Positions 1 through 5,654 are shown, counted from the stretch's first letter. The stretch is 6,613 bases of DNA from Bovifimicola sp964595785 (GCA_964595785.1 CAZQRO010000095.1:1-6613); one strand, 5' to 3'. The notes: generated by a model not told the origin, from the sequence alone. Program-made: numbers and translations.

Positions 1-494
1 TCCTCCTGTTTTGACTCCACATAAGGAATGATTTCTTCTGTTCTCTTATTAATAATATTCTTATATAAAAATATCGGCGAAATCCAACCGGCAAATCCCG
101 GAAGTGCAAACAATATACATAACCATATAATTGGTGGTTCATGTGTAACTGCAAAAGTTGACATTGCCATAAAAACAGTCCCAAGTATACCTATAAGACA
201 GACATATATACATGCTTTTTTATGAATGGAAGTTTCTAATGTATCAATCTCTTCCATACATGCCTCAAAATTCCGCTCTAATCTGGTAAGTTCTGTCTTA
301 TTCATTATCTTTCTGTCACGTTTTAACTTCAATCTGATATGCTCACCTGTTTGCGCCTGATTCATATGTTCATCTATTTCCCATCCAAAATTTTCATAAC
401 CATCCATACACATGGAGATTTTTTTACTATTTATAACTACTTCCTTATATTCATATCCAATGTATGTTTTTTTACTCTGGATTAATTCACTCAT
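1..494 (-). CDS. Two-helix membrane protein of unknown function, last gene of the operon (3' end beyond window)
   Basis: The frame opens at ATG 494-492 and stays open to the window edge, giving 164 residues without a stop; the C-terminus is missing. The first ~93 residues are hydrophilic and cytoplasmic-looking: a region rich in aromatic and charged residues (YENFGWEID, 33-41), a basic LKLKRDRK stretch (55-62) and a predicted helix (LTRLERNFEACMEEIDTLE, 69-87). Two membrane helices follow at about 95-116 and 121-144, then a basic segment. The ATG overlaps the stop of the upstream kinase gene as ATGA, and an AGGAAGG ribosome binding site lies inside the end of the kinase gene, so translation is probably coupled. 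I recognise the general look of a conserved hypothetical protein found next to two-component genes in Lachnospiraceae, but no function is known to me. Its position suggests an accessory or target of the kinase/regulator pair (inference). Confidence 0.82.
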   Translation of the reverse strand, partial: MSELIQSKKTYIGYEYKEVVINSKKISMCMDGYENFGWEIDEHMNQAQTGEHIRLKLKRDRKIMNKTELTRLERNFEACMEEIDTLETSIHKKACIYVCLIGILGTVFMAMSTFAVTHEPPIIWLCILFALPGFAGWISPIFLYKNIINKRTEEIIPYVESKQE

Positions 495-1588
495 AGAATC
501 CGACCTTCCTCTCTGTTTATTTCCTCATTACCATTCTGTCTTGGAATTGAAACAGTAAAAGTACTGCCCCTTCCCGCTTCACTGTTTACCTCTATGCTTC
601 CATTCATTAACTCTAATACTCTCTTTACAAGTGCAAGACCCAGACCATTTCCCTCTTTTGCATGAGAAGTATCACCCTGATAAAACTTGTCAAATATACG
701 TTTTCTTGTATTTTCATTCATTCCACAGCCTGTATCGCTAATCTGCACAATCACGCGGTGTAATTCCAAAGTCTGTCTAATCATAATTATTCCGCCTTCG
801 TCAGTAAACTTTATTGCATTAGACAGCAGGTTGTTCCATACAATTTCAAGAAGACTCTCATCTGCATCAATCATTACCTTATCCTCAATATCTGCCTCAA
901 ATGTAATGTTTTTTTTCTCCCACATTTTCTCAAATGCAATTGCACACTCACAAAGTTGTGCACATACATCATATGGTTCTGTTAGAACCTGAATCGTCTG
1001 CTTTTCAAGCTTATTTATTTTTAACATATTTGTAATAAGTCCGGACAATCTCAAGGTTGCCTGATGCATTGCTAAAATATATTCATTTCTTAATTTACTG
1101 TCAAGCTTACTGTCAAAAAGCAGTTCAGAATAATTTTGAATTATTGAAAGAGGTGTCTTTATTTCATGGGAAACATTTGAGAAAAAATCAGTTTTTAAGG
1201 TCTCTATGCTTCCTAAATCTTCTACCATTTTATTAAAATCCAGAATCATTTCATCCAGATAATCATACTTTTCCTGAGTGTGTATAGGCTTTACATATAC
1301 AGAAAAATCACCATTTGCAACCTTTTTAATTGCATCTGCAAGTTTTATAACAGGTTTTTCATAATACTTTTCTATCTGATATATGGTAAGAAAAGTAAAT
1401 CCCATAGCCAGAATTAGCCAGAATCCCACTATGCCCGCCATATTTCTAATTGGAATCTCCGTGTAGTTAATATAATCACCAAGAATCATCATCTGCATCG
1501 TTGTAAATGCAGCAAAAGCAAGGAATATACTCAAAAAAATTTTAAATGGAATTTTTCCTTTCGTTTTCTTATTGCTCTCTAAAATCAT
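491..1588 (-). CDS. Membrane sensor histidine kinase (HAMP-HisKA-HATPase)
   Basis: A 365-residue two-component sensor kinase. Membrane helices lie at about 14-36 and 51-71, with only about 14 residues between them, so there is no room for a folded external sensor domain. A HAMP linker follows (~72-126, with the LADAIKKVANGDFS pattern). The HisKA dimerisation helix carries the motif FFSNVSHEIKTPL with phospho-acceptor His141. The ATP-binding domain has an N box (WNNLLSNAIKFT, 251-262), G1 (DTGCGM, 285-290), an F box (FDKFYQGD) and G2 (GNGLGLAL, 313-320). All catalytic motifs are intact. It would autophosphorylate on His141 and pass the phosphate to the regulator encoded just upstream. Its ATG overlaps that gene's stop codon as ATGA, which strongly suggests a cognate pair. 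The short loop recalls kinases that sense inside the membrane or through partner membrane proteins, and three such proteins are encoded in this operon (inference). The signal is unknown. Confidence 0.96.
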   Translation of the reverse strand: MILESNKKTKGKIPFKIFLSIFLAFAAFTTMQMMILGDYINYTEIPIRNMAGIVGFWLILAMGFTFLTIYQIEKYYEKPVIKLADAIKKVANGDFSVYVKPIHTQEKYDYLDEMILDFNKMVEDLGSIETLKTDFFSNVSHEIKTPLSIIQNYSELLFDSKLDSKLRNEYILAMHQATLRLSGLITNMLKINKLEKQTIQVLTEPYDVCAQLCECAIAFEKMWEKKNITFEADIEDKVMIDADESLLEIVWNNLLSNAIKFTDEGGIIMIRQTLELHRVIVQISDTGCGMNENTRKRIFDKFYQGDTSHAKEGNGLGLALVKRVLELMNGSIEVNSEAGRGSTFTVSIPRQNGNEEINREEGRIL

Positions 1589-2283
1589 ACCTTTAATACC
1601 GCCTTATATCCTAATCCTCTTACCGTTACTATCTGAAATCCATCACATTCCGAGAATTTATCTCTTAACTTTGTAACGTATACATCAACTGCACGAAGAC
1701 TTGTCTCACTATTCATATCCCAGAACATATCCATTAACTGTGCCCTTGAAAATGTTTTTGATGGGTAGGATAATAACTTAAACAGAATATTAAATTCCCT
1801 AGTTGTTGTTAGAACATCAACATTATTTACAACTGCCGTCATTGCATCCGCGTCCATAATTAAATTCCCTATAGTTAGTTTTCGTTCCATTTCTATGTTT
1901 GCTCTTCTAAGCAATGCCCTGATTCGAAGTAATAATTCATCCAGTTCAATTGGCTTTACCATATAGTCGTCGATACCAATCAAAAAACCCTTTTGTTTTG
2001 AAGGTAAATCATCCTTTGCTGACATAAATAAGATAGGAATAGTTTTGTTAACTGCCCTTACTGATTTTGCAAATTCGAAACCATTAATTTCCGGCATCAT
2101 AATATCAGAAATAATCAGTTCATACATATTGTTATACATTTCATCGTAGGCATCGTTGGCATTTAGACAGCCTTTTGCCTGAAAACCACTGTCATTTAGG
2201 AAAGTACAAACAATTTTATTAAGACTATTATCATCTTCTACCACTAATATATTTACTATGCTAATCCTTCTTTCTATTTGCAA
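1585..2283 (-). CDS. OmpR/PhoB-type response regulator
   Basis: A DNA-binding response regulator and the probable partner of the adjacent kinase. Numbered from the Ile/Met before VNILVVEDD, the receiver domain has the acidic pocket Glu8-Asp9-Asp10, phospho-acceptor Asp52 (ISDIMMP), switch residue Ser80 (FMSAKDD), Tyr99 and Lys102 (VKP). The C-terminal winged helix (~125-222) has the usual TTREFNIL, RAVDVYVTKLRDK and VRGLGYKA elements. The start is uncertain. The only upstream canonical codon is TTG at 2283, which has no ribosome binding site and adds eight residues (with ERRIS) that translate the Shine-Dalgarno itself. The AGAAGG site at 2271-2266 is ideally placed, 6 nt from an ATA codon at 2259-2257, exactly where the family normally starts. 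I give the canonical-codon limit; the protein probably begins at 2259 (224 residues). The stop codon overlaps the kinase start. Confidence 0.93.
   Translation of the reverse strand: MQIERRISIVNILVVEDDNSLNKIVCTFLNDSGFQAKGCLNANDAYDEMYNNMYELIISDIMMPEINGFEFAKSVRAVNKTIPILFMSAKDDLPSKQKGFLIGIDDYMVKPIELDELLLRIRALLRRANIEMERKLTIGNLIMDADAMTAVVNNVDVLTTTREFNILFKLLSYPSKTFSRAQLMDMFWDMNSETSLRAVDVYVTKLRDKFSECDGFQIVTVRGLGYKAVLKV
2266..2271 (-). promoter_or_regulatory. Ribosome binding site of the response regulator, pointing to an ATA codon
   Basis: AGAAGG lies 6 nt before ATA (2259-2257), which stands where the expected N-terminus (M)VNILVVEDD begins. No ATG, GTG or TTG lies within normal reach in frame. This site decides against the TTG at 2283, which lies upstream of the site itself. 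Confidence 0.6.
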
Positions 2284-2298
2284 TATTTTTTTATCATG

Positions 2299-3264
2299 CT
2301 ACTCGATATCAAACTTACTTAATCTACGTCCTGCTAATATAATCATGCAGATTCCCATAAACAGAATTGTCACACATACAACACCGCCGGTTATTGCATT
2401 CATAATTCTTGGAAGCGAACTATGTTCCTTGTTAAAAGACTTAAACATGGCAGTCTGTAAAAATAGAATTGATACCATAGCATCCGCATATCCAATATTT
2501 CGAATCGTCATAATCAGTGGAGATTTTAGACGTTTAGCCTTTAACAGATTAATGATACTCAAGATTATTCTATAAAATGTATATAATGCTACCACGAAAA
2601 TCATTGTTCCGGGATATGATTTCCCATTACTTTCAAATACCATTAAAAATACTGCTCCAATCATGGCAATGGTAAGAAGCACAAAAAGGATTCCACATTT
2701 TCTGTAAACATTCCATTCATTATTCCTTATCTGCCTGGTTTCTTTCTCCTTCTTGTCCCTAACTTCCATACGAATTGCAATTAATCGCATTACCGACAAT
2801 ATTATGTAATATACCGCCAATGTCACAAACCACCATGACCGAAAAATCACTCCATAAATTCCATTTAACATAGCAAAAAAAACATTAAATGTAAAAGATG
2901 AATATGTAGTCATAACTGTTCTGTAATAATAATCCTTTGATAATCTATTTGCAAAATGATTTTTTTCTATTGTCGGTCGTATTTTATGTTTCTTAAGATA
3001 TAAAACATCTCTAACCATATAGAATACCCCTGCAGCAAGAAATGCCCCTGCAAGACAATACAATACAACTCCAAGTACATTAGGCAAAAACACCATCTGC
3101 ACTTGAAGTAATGAGGTAATCGAGACAATAATTGCAATGATATAAATCAATATTCTTTTTCCAATTGATACTTTTAATATTTTTGCCTGTACCTCTTTCC
3201 ATCCGATTTGCTTTATGTTCATATAAAATATTCCTAACATTAATCTTTTCAGATATTTTATCAT
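2299..3264 (-). CDS. Polytopic membrane protein of unknown function, N-terminus possibly frameshifted
   Basis: As an uninterrupted frame this is 321 residues with about eight membrane helices (roughly 38-56, 61-84, 122-142, 145-165, 190-210, 219-241, 259-277 and 291-311). A basic cytoplasmic loop (RDKKEKETRQIRNNEW) separates the fourth and fifth. No transporter or enzyme motif is recognisable. Its style matches a conserved hypothetical membrane family of Clostridia, but I know no function. The ATG at 3264 has no ribosome binding site. The overlapping frame that starts at ATG 3295, only 11 nt after the upstream gene's stop, reads like a natural cytoplasmic N-terminus (KLKQLYDKISEKI, then HKANRMERGTGKN). 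It would join this frame at VSIGKRI if one A were removed from the A-runs at 3172-3184. A one-base insertion or a sequencing error is therefore possible, with an original product near 330 residues. A later in-frame start (Met15) is another option. It lies between the small membrane genes and the regulator. Confidence 0.85.
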   Translation of the reverse strand: MIKYLKRLMLGIFYMNIKQIGWKEVQAKILKVSIGKRILIYIIAIIVSITSLLQVQMVFLPNVLGVVLYCLAGAFLAAGVFYMVRDVLYLKKHKIRPTIEKNHFANRLSKDYYYRTVMTTYSSFTFNVFFAMLNGIYGVIFRSWWFVTLAVYYIILSVMRLIAIRMEVRDKKEKETRQIRNNEWNVYRKCGILFVLLTIAMIGAVFLMVFESNGKSYPGTMIFVVALYTFYRIILSIINLLKAKRLKSPLIMTIRNIGYADAMVSILFLQTAMFKSFNKEHSSLPRIMNAITGGVVCVTILFMGICMIILAGRRLSKFDIE

Positions 3265-3306
3265 ACAATTGTTTCAGTTTTGTTAAAATGGTCATTAATT
3301 ATAATA

Positions 3307-3675
3307 TTATTTTAAGCCTATACAGATTGGTATCAGCATTAATAATACTATGATTCCCGCTAGTCCTACAATAATTCCCAATACCATGTAGGACCATACC
3401 ATTGTAAGACACATACCCACACCCAAACCTAATGTTCCGACAAGTGCCACGAAAATAGTAAATATGCTCTTTCCTGATATCTTAATTGGTTCCTTGTGTT
3501 TCATTCTTCTCCATATAATTACTGTTATAAGTGCCATCACAATTCCAAGACAGCCCATGATTACACCCGGGTTAAACGCATTCCATTCATGGATTAACGC
3601 CATACACATTCCCAATGCAAAAAGCACCATACTAATTGTTCCTAATACTAATGCCACAAAGCTACTTTTCTTCAT
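3307..3675 (-). CDS. Small four-helix membrane protein with internal duplication, function unknown
   Basis: A 122-residue, strongly hydrophobic protein with helices at about 8-28, 36-55, 70-92 and 97-119, joined by a basic middle loop (WRRMKHKEPIKISGKS, 55-70). The two halves resemble each other: both carry LG-x-GMC near the end of the first helix, then a Trp-containing turn, then a glycine-spaced second helix (GVIMGCLGIV and GIIVGLAGII). This suggests descent from a two-helix unit. The ATG lies 2 nt after the stop of the upstream repeat-protein gene, with an AGG-containing ribosome binding site inside that gene's end, so the two are cotranscribed and probably translationally coupled. I recognise the type as a conserved hypothetical protein of Lachnospiraceae; function unknown. 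Size and topology would also fit a holin or small-molecule exporter, but neither the context nor any motif supports that. Confidence 0.86.
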   Translation of the reverse strand: MKKSSFVALVLGTISMVLFALGMCMALIHEWNAFNPGVIMGCLGIVMALITVIIWRRMKHKEPIKISGKSIFTIFVALVGTLGLGVGMCLTMVWSYMVLGIIVGLAGIIVLLMLIPICIGLK

Positions 3676-3677
3676 AA

Positions 3678-3908
3678 TTATTTACCTGCCTTTCCATGTG
3701 ATAATCTTTTCTTAGCATCCTCAACAGATTCACCCTCTTTGGTGAGATAACTGTCCACAAAATGGTCCTCGATTTTCATGTAGCCATTTACCACACCATT
3801 TTCAATTTTCTTGTATCCACTAACTACTCCATTTTCAATTTTCTTGTAACTGCCCACTACTGCCTTTTCTACCTTCTTGTTTGCTGCTGCTAATTTCGAT
3901 TTTGCCAT
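3678..3908 (-). CDS. Small amphipathic 11-residue-repeat protein, first gene of the operon
   Basis: A 76-residue protein. The start at 3908 is chosen because AAGGAG (3923-3918) lies 9 nt upstream; a longer frame from 3950 would translate the ribosome binding site. After a basic, Ala-rich N-terminus (AKSKLAAANKKVEKA), a repeat of exact period 11 runs from about residue 17 to 60: VVGSYKKIENG, VVSGYKKIENG, VVNGYMKIEDH and the diverged FVDSYLTKEGE. Val/Phe, Tyr and Ile recur at fixed positions on one face while Lys and Glu fill the other. The C-terminus (SVEDAKKRLSHGKAGK) is charged. There is no signal peptide and no Cys. An 11-residue period is known from surface-binding amphipathic helices such as the synuclein and LEA types, so a membrane-surface or coiled role is plausible (inference). 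It heads the operon and is followed 2 nt later by the four-helix membrane gene. Confidence 0.84.
   Translation of the reverse strand: MAKSKLAAANKKVEKAVVGSYKKIENGVVSGYKKIENGVVNGYMKIEDHFVDSYLTKEGESVEDAKKRLSHGKAGK
3796..3848 (-). repeat. 33-bp tandem coding repeat (two near-identical units)
   Basis: The 20-bp stretch at 3796-3815 recurs exactly at 3829-3848, a 33-bp period equal to the 11-residue protein repeat. Neighbouring units at both ends are more diverged. Near-identity of the two central units at DNA level suggests recent duplication or gene conversion. Confidence 0.85.
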
Positions 3909-3917
3909 ATCTTCATT

Positions 3918-3923
3918 CTCCTT
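3918..3923 (-). promoter_or_regulatory. Ribosome binding site of the repeat-protein gene
   Basis: AAGGAG with a 9-nt spacer to ATG 3908-3906. It fixes the start 14 codons inside the longest open frame. Confidence 0.8.
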
Positions 3924-3930
3924 TTTCATT

Positions 3931-3950
3931 TGATGAACAAAGATTAACAA
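3931..3950 (-). promoter_or_regulatory. Possible tandem direct repeat in the operon leader
   Basis: On the minus strand TTGTTAATC is followed, 10 bp on, by TTGTTCATC (8 of 9 identical). OmpR-type regulators commonly bind direct repeats spaced by about one helical turn, so autoregulation is conceivable. The element is short and AT-rich and may be chance. Confidence 0.25.
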
Positions 3951-3976
3951 GGTTTCATTTATGAATTATTTATATT

Positions 3977-4009
3977 TTGTTTGAGAATTATTAATTTCAT
4001 CTCAAACAA
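3977..4009. promoter_or_regulatory. Perfect 10-bp inverted repeat upstream of the operon (operator or RNA hairpin)
   Basis: TTGTTTGAGA (3977-3986) is mirrored by TCTCAAACAA (4000-4009) across a 13-bp AT-rich centre. It lies 69-101 bp before the first gene of the operon, where its promoter should be. Half-site centres are 23 bp apart, close to two helical turns. No T-run follows on either strand, so an operator is more likely than a terminator. No convincing -35/-10 pair was found around it; an AT-rich TATAAA lies just downstream on the minus strand. Confidence 0.5.
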
Positions 4010-4025
4010 TACATTTTCACTGATA

Positions 4026-4048
4026 ATAAAAAAGTGTCTTCGACACTT
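4026..4048 (-). terminator. Rho-independent terminator upstream of the operon
   Basis: On the minus strand a 7-bp perfect stem AAGTGTC / GACACTT closes a GAA loop and runs straight into a T tract (six T in a row including the stem end). The plus strand has no T tract after the stem, so it works only leftward. It stops transcripts coming from the insertion sequence or the toxin/immunity genes and isolates the operon. It touches the outer edge of the left terminal repeat and may be the original terminator of the toxin/immunity genes, displaced by the insertion (inference). Confidence 0.75.
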
Positions 4049-4089
4049 CAACTCCCCTGCCCCTCAATCTTGACAATGTCATTAAGATA
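4047..4089 (+). repeat. Left terminal inverted repeat of the IS
   Basis: Outer part TTCAACTCCCCTGCCCC, then a diverged stretch, then the 16-bp core at 4074-4089. It pairs with 5672-5720 and is shorter than the right arm by about 7 bp. Confidence 0.65.
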
Positions 4090-4093
4090 GTAA

Positions 4094-4154
4094 AAAAGGA
4101 TATTTTACTATTCCTGATTATATAAAACGAAAAGGCGCAGCATAATATCCTTTT
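4094..4154 (-). terminator. Long-loop inverted repeat with T-run inside the IS left end
   Basis: AAAAGGATATT (4094-4104) and AATATCCTTTT (4144-4154) are perfect 11-bp inverted copies 39 bp apart. Read leftward, the second arm ends in TTTTTT, so it could terminate the transposase transcript. The long loop makes it a weak terminator; it could also be a structured end of the element. Confidence 0.4.
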
Positions 4155-4174
4155 CAATTTAGTGCATCGCAATC

Positions 4175-4196
4175 AGACAGATGTTTCTATCTGTCT
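4175..4196. other. Hairpin just downstream of the transposase gene
   Basis: AGACAGAT (4175-4182) and ATCTGTCT (4189-4196) form a perfect 8-bp stem with a 6-nt loop, 26 nt past the transposase stop. No T tract follows on the minus strand. It may stabilise the 3' end of the transposase mRNA. The 4049-4222 part of the gene-free stretch otherwise holds only IS end sequence. Confidence 0.5.
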
Positions 4197-4222
4197 AAAT
4201 TAGTAGTATAGTATATTTAGTG

Positions 4223-5539
4223 TTAAGCTACACGGTATAGAAAACTTACTGATTTCTTGTGATCGACTTTGCGAGGGTCGTGGCGTCCAGAACGAACAGG
4301 TAAAATTTCTTTACTAATTAGTGCTTCAACATTTGGCGGAGAGTTCTCCGCCATTTTACTTATAAAATACCTGCATATGTGTATTGCAAATGTATAGTTT
4401 ATTTGATAGGTATGCTTTGCAGTGCATTTTTGTATGCTTATATGTGCCGTTATAATCTCACAGAAATTATACAGAATTATGCATGCCCATACTTCTTGAA
4501 TTATGTATTCTCTTTTCTTTGCATGAAAGCTTGTTAAACCAACAGCATATTTTAATTCTCTAAACGAAGTTTCAATTCCCCATCTCATTGCATATAACTT
4601 TTTGATTTCTTCTGCTGAAAAATCTTCTGTAGGAAGATTTGTTATTACACATTCATACTCCGTTTCAGAAATAGGAAAACGGAGAACACGAAGAGTCATG
4701 TTGTAATACGCATGTTCATCTAAATCCAGAAATTCAAAACTATCTTTATTACGAAAACGACGGTATATTTCAGGATGATTGAGAACTTCATTAGTCCATT
4801 TTCTTGTTAGAATCAATGATAAAGTAGTATCAAATTCCTTAGTATCAGGAAGTTTCTGCTTGGAGCCTGACAAAATACCGCTACTATTTATATCTTTACA
4901 TCTAAATACAAAGAATGCCTCCTTCTCCATTACATGAGCAAGATTATTGTAAGATTCATAACCTCGATTAACGATGAAAGCGGTTTTCTCTTTTCCTATA
5001 TATCTATCTACCATATCACAAAAAGCCTTATGTTCATTTTCTTCTCTTGCTGGCTGAATTATGATATCTGTGTAGATTCTATCAAGTAAATCATACATTG
5101 CATTCAGATGTAATTGATTAAATCCTTTTGCGTCTCCATGCGTGAAATAAGTTTCTTCATCTTTGGGATTATGAGCAATGTTTATGTCTGAACCATCACA
5201 AGCAAGAATCCGATAGCCGTTAAAAAGACTAGGTTTTTTATTATAAGTGGCAGTGAATGCTTCAAAAAGATGTTTAAACGCATCTGATTTAATTTGAGAT
5301 CTTCTTTGATTAAAAGATGCATTAGTTGGGCAGTCTGTTGTATACCCAAAATACTTGTTTAATTCATTTTTAAGTGATTGACTTTCCATTGAGATAATAA
5401 ACTTTATTAACGTTGGAAAATTCCACTTCTTTTTTCTTGTAAAATCTTTGCCAGGATTCACTCCGAATTGTGATAAATCCTCCGACATTTCATCAATTAA
5501 GTTCCATAAAGTCGATTTTACTTCTTTTGAAAACTGCAT
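4223..5539 (-). CDS. IS4-family DDE transposase, second catalytic Asp replaced by Asn
   Basis: A 438-residue transposase of the DDE_Tnp_1 (RNase H-like) type. The start at 5539 is set by GAGGAGGT 7 nt upstream; a longer frame from 5587 lacks a ribosome binding site. The N-terminal region (~1-105) is the DNA-binding part. The first catalytic Asp is Asp115 in ILACDGSDI. The insertion-type central region and the IS4 signature Y-x2-R-x3-E-x6-K (Tyr316, Arg319, Glu323, Lys330; YAMRWGIETSFRELK) are intact. The second Asp, expected in an I-V-D-R-G-Y motif, is Asn191 here (FIVNRGYESYN, codon AAT at 4969-4967). The rest of the frame is intact to a family-like C-terminus (SFLYRVA). With D-N-E in place of D-D-E the enzyme would be expected to lose metal-dependent cleavage, so this copy is probably inactive or relies on an active copy elsewhere. 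The one-base change suggests recent inactivation, or a sequencing error. Confidence 0.93.
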   Translation of the reverse strand: MQFSKEVKSTLWNLIDEMSEDLSQFGVNPGKDFTRKKKWNFPTLIKFIISMESQSLKNELNKYFGYTTDCPTNASFNQRRSQIKSDAFKHLFEAFTATYNKKPSLFNGYRILACDGSDINIAHNPKDEETYFTHGDAKGFNQLHLNAMYDLLDRIYTDIIIQPAREENEHKAFCDMVDRYIGKEKTAFIVNRGYESYNNLAHVMEKEAFFVFRCKDINSSGILSGSKQKLPDTKEFDTTLSLILTRKWTNEVLNHPEIYRRFRNKDSFEFLDLDEHAYYNMTLRVLRFPISETEYECVITNLPTEDFSAEEIKKLYAMRWGIETSFRELKYAVGLTSFHAKKREYIIQEVWACIILYNFCEIITAHISIQKCTAKHTYQINYTFAIHICRYFISKMAENSPPNVEALISKEILPVRSGRHDPRKVDHKKSVSFLYRVA

Positions 5540-5546
5540 AAACGAT

Positions 5547-5554
5547 ACCTCCTC
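5547..5554 (-). promoter_or_regulatory. Ribosome binding site of the transposase
   Basis: GAGGAGGT, near-perfect, 7 nt before ATG 5539-5537. It selects this start over the ATG at 5587. Confidence 0.85.
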
Positions 5555-5590
5555 AAAATGTATATATTTCAAGGGGTTTCGCCGCATTTT

Positions 5591-5619
5591 TTTATAGATT
5601 TGTCAAGTGTTTTTTGCAA
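5591..5619 (-). promoter_or_regulatory. Candidate promoter of the transposase
   Basis: On the minus strand TTGCAA (5619-5614) and TATAAA (5596-5591) are separated by exactly 17 bp and lie about 50 bp before the transposase start, inside the IS. A TTGACA at 5606-5601 lies in the spacer but has no -10 at the right distance. Confidence 0.5.
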
Positions 5620-5624
5620 AAAAA

Positions 5625-5654
5625 TAGCAGATATGAATATTTACACATCTGCTA
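5625..5654. other. Hairpin inside the IS right end
   Basis: TAGCAGAT (5625-5632) and ATCTGCTA (5647-5654) form a perfect 8-bp stem with a 14-nt loop, upstream of the transposase promoter. In several insertion sequences such structures sequester the ribosome binding site in read-through transcripts; here the stem does not include it, so the role is unclear. Confidence 0.4.

Noticed and set aside
28..225. Plus-strand frame of 65 residues
   Set aside because: Antisense shadow of the two-helix membrane gene, with no ribosome binding site and no protein-like composition.
687..992. Plus-strand frame of 101 residues
   Set aside because: Lies antisense to the ATP-binding domain of the kinase, whose motifs are unmistakable; Ser/Ile-rich shadow composition.
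2274..2297. Tiny minus-strand frame (ATG plus six codons) between the membrane gene and the response regulator
   Set aside because: Too short, no ribosome binding site. Removing one A from its A7 run still gives a stop, so it does not rescue the regulator start.
3464..3715. Plus-strand frame of 83 residues
   Set aside because: Antisense shadow of the four-helix membrane gene; hydrophobic only because the opposite strand is.
3796..3848. CRISPR-like 33-bp repeat
   Set aside because: Two units only, continuous coding with the 11-residue protein repeat, no unique spacers.
5601..5606. TTGACA as the transposase -35 box
   Set aside because: The sequence 16-18 bp downstream is GC-containing (GGCGAA) and no -10 is found; TTGCAA/TATAAA with a 17-bp spacer is a better pair.
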